This document shows, piece by piece, positions 12,641 through 36,654 of a DNA stretch of 64,000 nucleotides. Made by a program: the position numbers and the translations under genes. Source of the stretch: Acridotheres tristis (Eukaryota > Chordata > Aves > Passeriformes > Sturnidae); assembly GCA_037013685.1 (NCBI GenBank), contig CM072887.1:37995154-38059153 (forward strand). The letters run 5' to 3'. The stretch's first letter is position 1, and each line of letters begins with the position of its first letter. The notes beneath the pieces are model-generated. The model did not search any database. It was not told where the DNA came from and was given only the letters and a program-made list of their open reading frames with translations.

Positions 12641-14619
12641 TCCAATGGGCTAATTAAGTAGTGTGTATTAACAACTGATATTATTTTTAAAAGCAGCAGA
12701 AATACAGCTAAAGGAACAGAAGGAACACTACAAAAATATTCTCACCTGTATTCATAGGGCTTTCAATGCCAATTAAAGAACAATTAATGCCAGCTGCATG
12801 TTAACAAATGACATGACATGGTCAAAATAATTTAGTCCTGCCAGCAACGTTACCAAAAAAAGAAAAAAAACCCCCCAAACGTTACCTGCTGTAATTCATT
12901 GTTTTCATATTTCTTGAATCTCAGATTTCTCCTTTCCTTTAGACTTTTAAATAGGTATAATGCACACATGAGCTACTTTCTGATGCATTTCTCTGTAACT
13001 CATTCTTGAGCCAAAGATCTTCATCTTTGGAAGCAGCTTCTGTGGTACAGGTAGCTCTTCCAGAGAGCTACTGAAACACACTGCAAAAAACTTTTCAGGA
13101 TTGAAGGGGAATTTCACCCTTAGTAATTGTGTTCAGCAAAATAAGTACATCAAAGTAATCTCCAATACTTGTTGAGCAGGTGAAAGCCATTGATATTTCT
13201 GTCCCAGAGCACTTGGATACTTTCAAGACAAATTTAAAGTTCCTCAAAACCAACAGAATATTAATTTCCTCTACAAACATCAATGAACTTAAGGTGCTTT
13301 TATATCTTCCATTATCTGCAAGGGAATATAACCAGGCTTGATTTTTCTAAGTTTCTGATTATGTTCTTCAATGTCAAAGGGCTAAAAATGCTAAGGAAAG
13401 CACACCAAATGGACAGTGACTACCAACAGCAAAGCACCATGCTGTGCTACAAGAGCTAAGTTTGCACAACAAGCAGAAAAATATGAAAAGGCATGTGATT
13501 GACTGCCAGCAATGTTAAAATCTTGTCCAGAAAGTCACTAATAGGCCTCAGCCTATAGATCCTTGCCAAGAGTACAGAAAGAGGTGCAAAGTACTAAATT
13601 AATCGTATTTAGAGAAGCATTCCTCTTGTATTTCCTTTCCCTCAAAATAATTCAGAAAATTTGAAATTTAATTAACAAACACTAAAAAATCATTAAATAT
13701 CAGTGCAGTTTCTCTCTCATCACCAAAGCTGGCCATTGCAGCAAACAGAACTTTCTGGAAGAGCTGATCACGAGAGTATAAGTGGATATGAGAGTATCTA
13801 AGTGGAGAAATACACAGATTTATTTTTATCTCCTTTTTTTTCAGTTTTTTTTAAATTTAATTTTTCATGTGTAACTCAGAATTTTGCTTTACAGTTCTCT
13901 GAACCTACCTTGTATTTTCAGGATACTGGCTGTTGTTAAAGCCTTATATTGCTTTGGACTAGACCTTACAAATTTGGGCGCAGGATTACTTTTTTACAAT
14001 TCAGTATCTGAGTATCACAATAATTCCTAAAGGTAGCAAATAATCCTATATCACCTGCACTGACATTAGACAGTGGCAAAGTAAGGATCTGTGTGGAAGT
14101 TATCTATCAACAGCAAGGTAAGCTGCTGGCAGCAGGAGGGCAAACAGAAAAGGAGATCCCTTTGCATTTTGTGACAATGTGAACCTGCAATAGGTGATAA
14201 AACTGCATTGAAAAAAAGTCTTATGTTGGGAAAACATACCTTAAGCACGAAACTGCAAATACAGGGAACAACAAGCACTGCCTATTCAAAAGACTCCATG
14301 TTTTGAATCACTTTGTGCTGTGGTTTACTTGTGGTATAAACATACATATATGCACACCCATTCCCATCCCTCACTTGCACTCCCAATAATAGCAAAAATA
14401 AACATGAAAAATAATATTAAAAAACTCTGTATTCAGTAATATTCACACCAAAGTATATGTATAGATATATCCATTAAAATTATGAACATTTCTAAATATA
14501 TTTTATGTATCATACATATATTTATATGTATAATTACATATCCACAGAAGTCATCTTGCTGTGCTAAAGCCAGCAGTAAAAGCAAAAACAGGTTTCACAA
14601 TAGGACACCCATATATGCA
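12641..14619. other. Intergenic DNA beyond the PDE10A 3' end, no feature seen
   Basis: AT-rich non-coding sequence. On the minus strand 14340-14400 is G/T-rich, so a more distal PDE10A poly(A) site near 14400 is possible, but no canonical signal was seen beside it. Confidence 0.4.
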
Positions 14620-14645
14620 TATGTACTGGCTGTTTGGTTTGTGAA

Positions 14646-14651
14646 TTTATT
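14646..14651 (-). terminator. PDE10A: Candidate distal poly(A) signal AATAAA
   Basis: AATAAA on the minus strand, followed about 30-50 nt downstream by a moderately G/T-rich stretch (around 14590-14615). Best candidate for the long transcript end; no transcript evidence is available. Confidence 0.4.
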
Positions 14652-14864
14652 TACAACTTAACTATATCATAATAAATGCTTACTGTTCTATTGTACAAAC
14701 GTAATAGTAAAGGTTTAGGTTTGTTTTTTAAATACAAAGACTGCAAATGAATACATGAAAAAAATTACACACCATGTACAGTATTTATAATTTATAAATG
14801 CAAAGTTAAGACCTCTTTAAATTATTGCACTTGCATATTTTTTACAAAGATAGTTTATATGTAT

Positions 14865-14904
14865 CATATATATATATATGTGTGTGTAAATATATATATA
14901 TATA
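14865..14904. repeat. (TA)n-(GT)n-(TA)n microsatellite
   Basis: Compound dinucleotide repeat: a TA run, four GT units, then another TA run. It lies within the presumed 3' UTR and is probably length-polymorphic. Confidence 0.85.
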
Positions 14905-15062
14905 AAACAAATTTTTCAGCTCACTAAATGTAGTAAAGTTGAATGTTGTTACCTTGAAGTTCTTTCTTCTCCACATAACAGCCCAACCTGAATTTGGAAT
15001 ATTTATGAAACTACTCTACAAATCAGTTTGATCTACCCTAGAAAGCAGTCCATTATTTTAGG

Positions 15063-15068
15063 TTTATT
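15063..15068 (-). terminator. PDE10A: Candidate poly(A) signal AATAAA (middle)
   Basis: Canonical hexamer on the minus strand about 3.9 kb after the stop codon. Alternative to the distal site; usage unknown. Confidence 0.3.
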
Positions 15069-17915
15069 TGACAGAGTATACACCCGTATTACAATCGAGC
15101 ACAGTTTTTGGTCAGAAAGCAAACAAAAGTTATGATGTGCCTTTGCCAGATTGGGATATATAACCTAAAGTTTCAACATGAACTTCCTTGTAGTAGAGTG
15201 CAGAAAGCCTTTTCTGTGTTTAGAATGAATAAATTAATTGTTCCACTTCACAGACCTGGTCCAATATCACAGTGTTTGAGGCAAATGCATTATTTCAAGA
15301 GGGTCATGACTGATTTGAGTATCTAACAATCTCTATTTTTTAACATGAATAGTACTTTTTGCTACTACTACAACTTTAACATTAAATGCTCTAAGTGCAG
15401 TCACAGCAAACCAATCACACTGTTTTAAGTTTAAACACAAGAAAGAAAACTGCGCCACATAAAAAGATGAATTTCCCCTCCAAGTTAATACACTTGATCA
15501 TATACTCCAGCTAAAAAAAAAAAAACCACCATATTTCAGTTCTCTAATGGTCGCTTATAGAAAAAAAATTACTTCCACAATTTGAACCATTATAGTAGAA
15601 TGTTGCAAAATCATGCAAAATTCATAGATTAATCATAACAATGGAACTTGTCCTGCTGTAATAAAATATGCAACATCTCTGATGAGTATCATGCTATGTC
15701 AACTATTTTTCTCACTTAGTGCATACCTTTCAGGCACCTTTTCGTAATACATAACAAATGCTCAGTTACAACTTCAAACAGTGCTTTTACTTTTACTAGA
15801 TGTAAGTGGAAAAAGCAGCTGGAATTATTATCAAGAAAAATGCAATTCCAGAAATATAAAATCTCACACTTCTAGGAAAGGAAAGATCTGTTAAGCTTTT
15901 TATACATTCTTTTGAGCAAGATCAGTTTTAGAAGGATAAAAATGGAAGCAAGAATGAATTTTGATAATTTAACTTAATTAAAGTCAGATGTCTTACAAAC
16001 TTGGATGTCTCAAATCGATTGTGATTTTGAGTCCAGACCTTTGAACAGTTAAATCTCCACATGTCTTTAAGGCTCATGAAATTCAAATGCAGCTCCAAAG
16101 TTCTAACTCTTGGTGGGTTTTACTTTGGAAGTTCAGATACAAGTCCTTTTTCTACAAAATACTTACACTCACAAATCTGTACTCAGTAAATTTGAAGAGA
16201 GACAACATTTGCTTAAAAGAACCAAACAGCTCATCATGACTTTTTGTTGGTCTAGGTCCTAACAAGGAGTAATATTTTGTCATGACCTTTCTCCTTTTAC
16301 ACAGTAGGAAATCAAACCGAACTACAGCCACTGGAGCCGATTTTTAAAAAAATTCTAATAGACATACTATAGCAAACATGTATTTTAAGTAGTTTGGACA
16401 GTTCTGTATTACAAACAGTAGCTGATTCACTTGAAACATTAATAGAACTTATTGCCAATTTCATAAATTTGCCAGGGAAACATGACCTCTATCAGTACTC
16501 ACAAACTTCAAAACATAACATAGTGTGTGATACTGCCAAACAATTTCAATGGTAGGAAACAGAACTAGTGAAGTTATCCTTATTGTCAGTGAGTAAAAGA
16601 CGGATGAAAAGCTTTCCATACACAGATATAGTGTGATAAGGAATGCTTTTGCAATGCTTTTAAAATCAGCATTTTAAAATAGAAAGGGAAAAAGAAGGGA
16701 AAATAATGGCAAATATATTTAATGCAAATACGCTTAAGCAAATATACTTAACCCACGAAGGAAAACATTACATCCAGTATCTGAATTTCAGAGAGCATTT
16801 TTGTAGTCATCATAGATTTAGTTAATTTCCATGCAAATTAAGAACCATGGATTATATCTCAAGTACTTAGTGGATGAAAGGTTGTATCTGCATTTAGTTG
16901 AAACAGAATGGCTAAGGAGGAAAGTAGAGGACATAGCATGAGACATTATTCATTCTACTTTGGTGTAATTGTTTCCTTCCCTTTTCTTCTCTTTCATGTT
17001 TTTGCTATTTTTCAACTCCAAACCAGTTTGCTGTGATGACCAAAGAATTTCTGCACTTAGAATTGGTAAGGCAAAGTAAAAAAAAAAAAGAAAAAAATTA
17101 AGGGGCTGTTGCTAGGTAACATGCATCATATAAATAAGATAACTTCATATTAAATTCTCAGCCTGTGGAATCTCTATGTACAGCAAAGGCTTAGGTGCAT
17201 TTATACATTATGCAATACGGATCACATACTGTACACATAAACAGATACCGGCATGTGCTCGACCATAACAGAAGGCAAAACTCAAGAGGCCAAGTTGTTC
17301 ACATGAAACTCAAAAGCTGGCATGCCTATTAGAGCAATAGAGCCCAAAAGACAGGAGATGGAAAAAGAGAACCTGTGTTGTGTCTTTAGGTCACTACCAT
17401 TACTCACTGCAGTTACACAATGGCCATGTTATCACGGAACCTCCACAAGAGTGCATTATCTGTGAAAAAGCACATAATGCAGCATAGGCTGTATGTGAAA
17501 GGTATGCAAAGACTGTGTTTTCACCTACTGTGTGGATCGCTATGAAGATTTTTTTTTCTCATTTTTAAGAGAAAGACAAAGGCAAATTAAGTGTTGTGAA
17601 ACATATTCTGTACAATTGCACTAAATTTAAGAGTGGCACTACATATAAGTCTGTGCATAAGTTTGTAAGGCTGAGGCCTAAGTCAGCACAGAACTGTAAA
17701 CACACCATTTAGTGTACTTGTCTTCAGTCAGCTATTCTTGTCACTAAGAAAGGTTTTTCTAAACTTGGAAATTTCGCTAACTAGGGGCAAAAACAAACAG
17801 ACAAATGGAGAAGTTATCTAATTTCACTCATCTTGGGATGGGGGGGAAAAAGCAGTAGAAGACATGCAGTGTTACTGTGCAACACAAAAGCTAGTCAATA
17901 CAAACACATTTTTGA

Positions 17916-17921
17916 TTTATT
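17916..17921 (-). terminator. PDE10A: Candidate proximal poly(A) signal AATAAA
   Basis: Canonical hexamer on the minus strand about 1.05 kb after the stop codon. It would give a short 3' UTR isoform; usage unknown. Confidence 0.3.
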
Positions 17922-18862
17922 GTGATGGTACCACAATCCCTCTTATCAGACCTGACTTTTCTGACAAGGCTTTTGTTCCCAGCAGATAGCATACTTCAGG
18001 TATGTCTCCAATACCTTTTAAAATACAGCTTAGTAGGTAGAAATAAAAATGATGACTTCACTTAATTGTGAGCTAGGCAAGGAAATTTTTGCTGTCACAT
18101 TTAAATTTTAATCCAATATTTCTGTCACTATGGATACAAAAACTCCAATCTGAAACTCCCTCTCACAACGGAGATAATTAACCAATACATCCAGTGTTTT
18201 AAGGGAGGAGTTGTATAGGTTTAAAAAGCATTCTAAAGAACAAAGCACCTTCACTAGTTCTATCAGCATTTCCCTTGTGAGTGACAGACAATCGGCATCA
18301 TGATGCTTAATGAAGTACTTTAAAACTTGAACCTGAATGTTGGTTTTCCTTTAGTTTGCAGCAAGAGAATTCACTGTAACCTAAGCATAAATTATAATCT
18401 CCAAGGATTCTGCTGGAGTTCAAACTGATTACAAGTAGATCACACATAAACATTCACAATAGCAATGGGTATATTGTTCTATTTATAGCCAAGAACTCCC
18501 AAGTGACACTGGTGTTAAAGCCAGCCACAGTACGGTATAATAAAAGTACCATTGAAACCCTTACTAGAAAGATACAATTTAGAAGTACCCCATAAGACTC
18601 CCTCCCACCCCTATCAGTTTTAAATTAAGGCCTCAGCAATGTAGCCCATGAGATAAGGCCAGTCTTTTATATTCACAAGCTGTAAGTTCTCTTTTGATAG
18701 CTGACTCCGAAACATCTGGGTTGTCATTTTCCCTCTGTTTGTGTTGTGTCACTGGTGCAGGTCAGGAGATTGGCTGCCAGAGTCATTTAGCTGAGGTAAC
18801 TCCGTGTGTGTTACCTTCCTAGGCAGGTCTACTTCTTAGCGCTTTTTAGCTTTCCTTCTTCC

Positions 18863-18881
18863 TTTTTTTTTTTTTTTTTTT
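18863..18881 (-). repeat. PDE10A: Internal A19 tract in the 3' UTR
   Basis: Nineteen T on the + strand, so A19 in the PDE10A transcript, about 90 nt after the stop. It can mimic a poly(A) tail in oligo(dT)-primed cDNA. Confidence 0.9.
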
Positions 18882-18971
18882 AGTTTTCAAATAAAAATGA
18901 AACGAAAACAAAAAACAATCCCCAAAACAAGAAGGGGTGCTTTTCGGGCTAAAGCAATCTGTTGCAGCTGT

Positions 18972-19089
18972 TCAGTCATCAATCTTCACAGGAAGAGAAT
19001 CTGAGGTCCCAGGTGCAAGGGATTGAGAAGAAATCCATATAGAGGCTTCCTCACCTCTCGTTACCTTCTCCCATTGACTGAGATTGTCC
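18972..19089 (-). CDS. PDE10A: PDE10A last coding exon (C-terminus, TGA stop)
   Basis: 118 nt of coding sequence. The acceptor AG is at 19090-19091. The first G completes the Arg codon split from the previous exon (AG|G). It then encodes [20 protein letters not shown] and ends [10 protein letters not shown] followed by TGA at 18972-18974. 'DNLSQWEKV' and 'RGEE..WISS' are the end of the PDE10A catalytic domain. The final residues do not match the human ending I recall (AAASED), and the tail after the invariant Gln is 68 residues against about 63 in human. Confidence 0.97.
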
Positions 19090-22000
19090 CTGGAGATGCA
19101 AAAAAATCTAAGTTAGGACACTGTTCATAAATTTACTGGGATTTATATCTTCCTCACAATAATGTCTCCTTTATTATACTTTGAGATTTATATTTATGTG
19201 AGTATATTTATATTAGTACCTGTATGTCATCAAGCTTTTATCATCTGTACATTATTTCAGCCTTCAACTTCAGTTATCCCATTTTGTAATTCTGTCTAAC
19301 TGATATCTACATTTACTGTATCCTAGCCTACAGTACACCTTCCTTCCTTGAGGCAAGCCCTGAAGCTAGAGGCTACCAACTGCTTCCACAACAAATTTAC
19401 AGCCCTCCTGGCCGCAGGAAAGCCCAGCTGTGATCCACGAGATTCATGTTTGCAGAGACTGAAAAAGCACCCTGGAGCACAGGAGCAGATTAAGCTTTCT
19501 GAAACCCCTGCAAAAGGGCTGCCTGACAGCATATAAAACGTTGCATGCCGAGATCATAGTATCAGTTTTCAATTACTATTGTGGTGATCATATTATCAGT
19601 CTACTACATTTAAAGGGTACCCTTTTCTTGAGATATAAATGTCGAGAAAGAGAGCAAACCCAACTATTACATCTTCATTCTGTCAGATCCCTAGTTACTA
19701 AAGCAACAGTTCTTAGATGCCTTCAGTACAAAAAGGATGGCAACAGTACTAAAACGTCTCCCATGGTATGTCCATACCATGATATTACATCAGAATTTAT
19801 GTGGCAGAGCTTTTCTGATTTTTATGTCACAGCCTTGCCAAAACATTTGCTAAACCAGCAAATATTGATCTGAAAGCACAGCTAACAGGTAAGAAGAGAA
19901 AATGTTGCATTTTCTGGGGGTGGTGGAAGGCAGGATCTGATGAAGTCTACTAAAGAAAGCTGGTGCCTCTAGGGTAACACCCACACCATTTTCTGCAGGA
20001 AAATGCTCTGCTAGTGCTTTGGGCCAGCTGGAAGTTATGAAGACAGCATAATTATGGCATTGAATCTCAGCTAATACAATCAGGCACTAAGGATCAGAAA
20101 AAATGAAACATCACAATTTCTGTCTCCTTCCTGGAACAGGAAAATAATGAGAATTGCAGCCAAAATATTTTTAAATTATATCAATTTCAGCAAGAATTGA
20201 GAGACCCAAAAGTACATAGAAAATGGTTTAAAATTATTTGGTCTGAAATAAAAGAAAAAGAAGAACAACATTTCATCCTCCAAATAAATATACTACCATT
20301 TATACTTTGGTAGGCCTACTGAGTACATTGGCTACAAAAGTTACCCAGGGCTTATTCTGAACAGTGTAGCACAGGTGGGCTAATAGTTTTGATCTACACA
20401 GGATGAGAAGGAAGCATTTAAAATGTGGAATAAATTACCAGACAAGAAAATCCTCTAGACTGTTAGTTGCTACCTTATTTTAGGGAAATCAATGTTGGAT
20501 ACTTTAGTTTTTTGTAAGGTATAGATAACACGATTCATTTGCCTTTGAGCTCCCAATGAAGCCCTGGCTCCTAGAGTCTGAAATTAATGCCCAGAGGTCC
20601 TAAAAATAAAAGCCTTGATGCTGACATGCTGCCTTGGCTGCTTTTGCTGCTACTATTTGCAGCTGGTGTCTGAGTTTCAAAGAACTCAAGGACACCACAG
20701 CTTAAATATTGTGTTCCAAGAATGAGCACTGCTGCTGAAGAGGTGATATCAAAATTGGCTCAGTCCACAACTAAGGAAACACCAAACAAGAATAAGGTTG
20801 CATGCCTCTGATCACACCAAATAACAGGTACCCATCAAAAATAAAGGAAAAGCAAAAGTGCAGTGCAAAATCAGCCATTTGAAACGCTCTGAAGTATTCT
20901 AGACCCTGCAATAACATCTTTTTTTAATAACTGGGCACCTGAAGTTATATCTGTGTTCTGATTTCCTATGCTCCACCTCCAAGTCTTAACTCTTCGACTT
21001 CCTTTTCATTCTCTTCAAAGAAAAAGCAGATGATAATATCAAGAATAAGAGAAAGCTACCAAACTTCTCAGAAGACTTTATGCCAGGATGTGGTTTTTCA
21101 AGAAGCTCTTTAGTCCTGCAGAGGCTTTATCTACTCATCTGCATTTCAGTTCTGCATTAGCACAATCTAAACTGAAGAATACACAACAGCAAGACAGGGA
21201 GCTGTCTGTCCAGAGCTCTATCCAGTGTGGAGACTGCCAAAATTATACTTCTGAAAGCTACGCTAGCACAATCTGAATTACAAACAACAAACATCATTTC
21301 TGTAATAGAAAAACATCATATCATCTCTGCCAGGAGTCTGATTGCTTTTACTTCAGACATCACACCTTCTGCAGAGAAACCAACACTTGGAAAGATATTC
21401 ATGCTTGATCTTCAGAATTAGGGAGAACCTTTATCTAAAGCACATCCCTTCGTGGGTGTTTGATATCTACAATTCAACTTTAAATATCCTCATCTGAGTT
21501 CTAAAATATGAACCACCAAGTAAAATGGGCTACTTCTGCAAATAAGCCTCATTGGCATATCCATGTGGCCAGAAATCAAAAGATACGTGTCTTCCCAGAT
21601 TGTTGCTCCTGTAAAAGATACTGTGCAGTCTTAAGCACTTCACCTAGCTTCTCTAAGCCATTAAGTGGAATAAAAACTTGATTTTGATCGAGTCTTTACT
21701 GTAAGGGTGGTTAGGCACTAGAACAACTTGCCCAGAGAAGCTGTGGATGCCATATCCCTGGAAGTGTTCGAGGCCAGGTTGGTTGAAGCTCTGGGCCCTG
21801 TTCTAGCAGATGTCCATTCCCACAGAGGGGAGACTGAACTATATGATCCCTTCCAAGGGATCTTCCAACCCAACCATTGTGAGAGTCTATGATTTTCTTT
21901 AATAAACCAAATACATGATTTAGTCTCTCTCTACTAAGGTCTCAAAACATTCCTTCAGCTCTTTATGTTCTCTTGTTTTTTCATGTCTTTATCTACTCTT

Positions 22001-22932
22001 CTTAAAGAGAAAATATTATTAAAAAGAAGTAATTTTTTTCCACAAGATCCACAAGAGGAGGTAGCTGTGTCATACAGGACAAAGAAAAAGTTCAAAGTAA
22101 GATAGAATTTAAGAGCCACAACAAAACAAAAAAACATTAGAAAGTACTAGTGAGAGCATAGAAAAACAGACCTTTAACCACTTGATACGGTTAGAGATTG
22201 CTGGGATTTTATCAAACAACTGGGGTTTTCTAGAAAACATGGATTAACCTGAAAGTGGAACATTTTCATGAAGCATACACTGGTTTCAGCAAAATTTTAG
22301 TCAGGAAAATTGCTAAGGCCCAGGACATTATTACTGTGCAGAATTACCTACAAAGCAATCCACCATCATTCAAGTGGAGAAGCAGCCAGCAGGTAAAGGA
22401 CTCTTGCCTCTTTTCCAGAACAACCCAAGCAATAGGAGAAAGTTACATTTGCTTCTCCCATACCCCAATGTTACTACTCCTATGCTCTCAACTACTGAAT
22501 ATTTTCTGGATATTTCTCTTTTTGTTTTTTAACAGAAATTTTCTGATATGAAATAAAACCACATCCTTAACACATATTTTTTAATTAAGGGAATACTAGA
22601 CAAAATTTTTGTGGGAAGCACAGTGAAGTAAAAAGGACACAGAGAGACATTGCACTGAACCAGCACAGACAGGGATGCATAAACACTGAACTGTTTCTCT
22701 CTGAACACTTTTGGCATCCAACATATTTTAATCAGCTGTGTCTGCAGATCTACAGTGGGTAGTCCTAGACAGTAGTTATCACCTCTAGGTTTATGAATAG
22801 GTTCATGTGAGATGTGTATCCCTGTTAATGTTCATGCAAATTCTAAAATTAAAAATCTGTATTTCCAGAGAAACTTGCAAAGCACTCTTGCTTTTTCCTT
22901 GACCAAGCTATAAGCTATGCACATTTACTCAC
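19090..22932 (-). other. PDE10A: PDE10A intron before the last exon
   Basis: 3843-nt intron with GT at the 22932 end and AG at the 19090 end. It contains a CR1 3' fragment (21700-21896). ORFs of up to 110 codons (e.g. 19541-19873, +) have no recognisable features. Confidence 0.9.
21700..21896 (+). mobile_element. CR1 LINE 3' end fragment
   Basis: Plus orientation, antisense to PDE10A. Clear CR1 landmarks in order: 'gtggttaggcactagaacaa', 'cttgcccagagaagctgtgg', 'ccctggaagtgttcgaggcc', 'tatgatcccttcca' and the terminal 'gagagtctatgatt'. One of the better preserved CR1 copies in the window. Confidence 0.92.
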
Positions 22933-23021
22933 CTGCATGCTCGGAGTAGTGGCCCAGTTGGAGGAAAGATCTGTGCAAGGGTGGTATAACATGGGATGGC
23001 TACAGCATTGTAGAAGCCAAT
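22933..23021 (-). CDS. PDE10A: PDE10A exon: substrate pocket, after the glutamine switch
   Basis: 89 nt. Acceptor AG at 23022-23023, donor GT at 22931-22932. Starts in phase 0 with [14 protein letters not shown] and ends LLRACR with Arg split AG|G. The third residue is the Phe that stacks on the purine of cAMP/cGMP (Phe729 in human numbering). Human has Leu at the first position, Ile here. Confidence 0.97.
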
Positions 23022-25069
23022 CTATGAAAAACAAGAATGAACAAAAAATAGTTAAATTGTTGCCAAACTACAACACTGGGAGCCAACAGCTCAAAGTTCT
23101 TTACTTAATTACTACTTATACTAGTTAATCGTACTTCTGCATCTACTTTTAATACCCAAATGCTTAAAACAAGCAGCAACAGTGAAATCTTTGGTAATTT
23201 CAAGCTGCTTACATGCCTTTCTTTTATGACTGATATGGCTGCTTCAGGTAGGGTTTTCTACAGAACCTTTTATATTCAATTGATTAATTTCATTTGTTCA
23301 GGATATGTCTACCTGTTTGGTGTCAGCAATGGCGGGAAGTAGGTGGAGACAGAGACATTTCTGCAAACATTATTCATGTGACGATTTTATTTTTTAAAAA
23401 TGGAAGGCTGTGCAGCATTCACAAAATATGGTTGGATTATGGATTATTATGATGTCCTCCAGGGTATGCATTACATAGCTCAATGTACTTAAAATGCTGG
23501 AACCTTTGCACATTTATGAATGGTGTGCAGTGTGATCCACGATTGGTTTGCAGTTTGCTTCTCATGTATGCAATGCAATAATATATTTTTACCATTATCA
23601 TATTTAGGGAACACCAAATGAGTACATTTTTAATGACATCTGGCTCATATGGGCTTAGGGGCCTGTGATGGCTACGATGCCACAGCTGAATTGTCATGGC
23701 ATGAAGAAATTTTTAGCAAATGCTACTTATATATTATCAAGGATGACAGATTGCATTCAGATTCATTATAACATCACTCACTTATCCCAGACTCTTGTGG
23801 CAGTTACAATAGTGCACTATGATCCCTTCCTTTGGGCAGAATTTTTAAATGCCTTTTAGTGAAATACTATGTATTGTACCATGAGCAAACTTTGCTCCTT
23901 ATTTAGAAATTAAAGAGCAACTCTCGTCTTCATCAATACAAAGATTCCTCCCATACTGCTATGTAACCAAGTCCTCTGTGTACTTTAAACACAAAAGTTG
24001 CATTTTCTGAGCTGTGATCCCAAGACTCTGAGATGAAGTACTTAGAGAGCAACCAACAGAAAGAAAATGCAGCTGTTTAGAAGGCAAGGCTACATGCAGA
24101 TGGGATGTCTGTTCACCCACACTATTTCACATACTGCCTCATTTTCTTCCCATTTGTTTTGGATTTTTTTTTTTCTTCTTGTTTGCTAGTTTTTAAGGGG
24201 GGGCTATTTTATTTCAGTGGAAAAAGGAGATTATCCTATAATTGTCAAAAAATAAAATAGGATATAAGATACAGTCACCCTGTAGACCTTCTGGCTCAGT
24301 GAAAACCACGGAATCAAAGAACATGATGGGTTGGAGAGGACCCTCAAGGACCATCGAAGTCCAGCTTTGCATAGGCCCATCCCCAAGAGTCACAGCATGT
24401 GCCTGAGAGCATTGTCCAAATGCTTCTTCAACTCTGTCAGGTTCGGTGCTGCGACCACTGTCCTGGGGAGCTGTTCCAGTGACCAAACACCTTCTGCCTG
24501 AAAAAACTTGTCCTGATATCCAGCCTAAACCTCCCCTGACACAGCTTCAGGCCATTCCCTCGGGTCCTGTCACTGGTCAACACAGAGCAGAGATCAGTGC
24601 CTGCCCCTCCTCTTCCTCTCCCAAGGAAGTTGGAACTGCAGTGAGGGCTCCCCTCAGTCTCCTCCAGGCTGACCAGACCAAGTGATCTCAGCTGAGGCTT
24701 CCCCTCAAGGCCTGTCATCATCTTTCTCACCCTCCTTTGGGCACTAGCTAAGGGCTGAAGCACCACTTACTAAGATAAAAAGTACTATTGACACTTGTAA
24801 AAATTCAAAGTGATTGTGGTCTTAGCTAGAGCTACAAGTACAAAGAAAGGGAAAAAATGATGACAGCAAACAGCACGTTGTCATTTAAGCAAAAATTTGA
24901 AAACAAGTTTTCCTCTGCTACTTTAAAAATAACATAGTCACATGCAGAATATAGAATTTAGCAGTCTGAATAACCCAATTTCAAAAGCAATATTGACTAA
25001 TATACAAAATGTTTTTTCCATGCGTGTTTTATTCATAAACGAGTACCATTTTCCTTAAATAGTTCATAC
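23022..25069 (-). other. PDE10A: PDE10A intron
   Basis: 2048 nt. Holds a CR1 copy in the same orientation as the gene (24309-24765) and a T-run plus G-run near 24160-24205. Nothing else recognised. Confidence 0.9.
24309..24765 (-). mobile_element. CR1 LINE 3' fragment
   Basis: Reverse-complement CR1: on the + strand it starts 'cacggaatcaaagaacatga', continues 'gggttggagaggaccctcaa', then 'tcctgatatccagcctaaac', 'gtctcctccaggctgacca', and ends 'ctcctttgggcactagct'. Long and moderately diverged. ORFs on both strands here are CR1 shadows. Confidence 0.93.
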
Positions 25070-25150
25070 CTGACCCTGAGGGACTTCATCTTTTTTATCT
25101 CTGTCCATCATAGGAATAGGCTGAATACCTGTTTTCTTCATTTCATCGCC
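25070..25150 (-). CDS. PDE10A: PDE10A exon ending in the glutamine switch
   Basis: 81 nt, exactly 27 codons, phase 0 at both ends. Acceptor AG at 25151-25152, donor GT at 25068-25069. Encodes [20 protein letters not shown] followed by DEVPQGQ. The last codon, CAG, is the invariant purine-binding Gln (Gln726 in human numbering), so the intron separates it from the Phe clamp. The IPMMDR segment is the methionine-rich part of the pocket (M-loop side). Confidence 0.97.
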
Positions 25151-28093
<2,943 letters not shown>

Positions 28094-28266
28094 CTGTGTG
28101 TTTGGTTCTTAAGGTTTAATGCTCCTGTCTGATGCAGCTCTTCAAGTTGTTTTCTGTTTCCAAAATACAGGGCAAGGTCTGTGGCAATGATGGCTTTCCG
28201 GATGATCTCAAGTACTTGCTCATATTCGCTGGAGCTCAGATTGGAGAAGACATTGTGCCCTTCCAG
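28094..28266 (-). CDS. PDE10A: PDE10A exon, catalytic domain
   Basis: 173 nt. Acceptor AG at 28267-28268, donor GT at 28092-28093. Starts in phase 0 with [20 protein letters not shown] and ends 'LNLKNQTHR' with the Arg codon split. Contains the PDE motif [18 protein letters not shown]. Human has NNQSHR where this has KNQTHR. Confidence 0.97.

Positions 28267-36654
<8,388 letters not shown>

Larger units (their letters stand above)
14620..18971 (-). other. PDE10A: Probable PDE10A 3' UTR
   Basis: Sequence directly downstream of the PDE10A stop on the minus strand. No CR1 or other repeat was recognised over 4.3 kb, unlike the introns and the intergenic DNA. Mammalian PDE10A transcripts also have a 3' UTR of several kb. 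Three AATAAA hexamers on the minus strand (near 17921, 15068 and 14651) allow short, middle and long forms. The A-run 90 nt after the stop is an internal oligo(dT) priming hazard. The end at about 14620 is inferred from the most distal hexamer. Confidence 0.6.

Noticed and set aside
1..14619. A second protein-coding gene downstream of PDE10A
   Set aside because: Read on both strands: no exon with paired splice sites, no conserved peptide and only short ORFs. Nothing beyond repeats and one regulatory candidate can be supported.
24214..24766. ORFs of 79-109 codons
   Set aside because: They lie in a CR1 3' fragment, which is non-coding in that region; the reading frames are by-products of the repeat.
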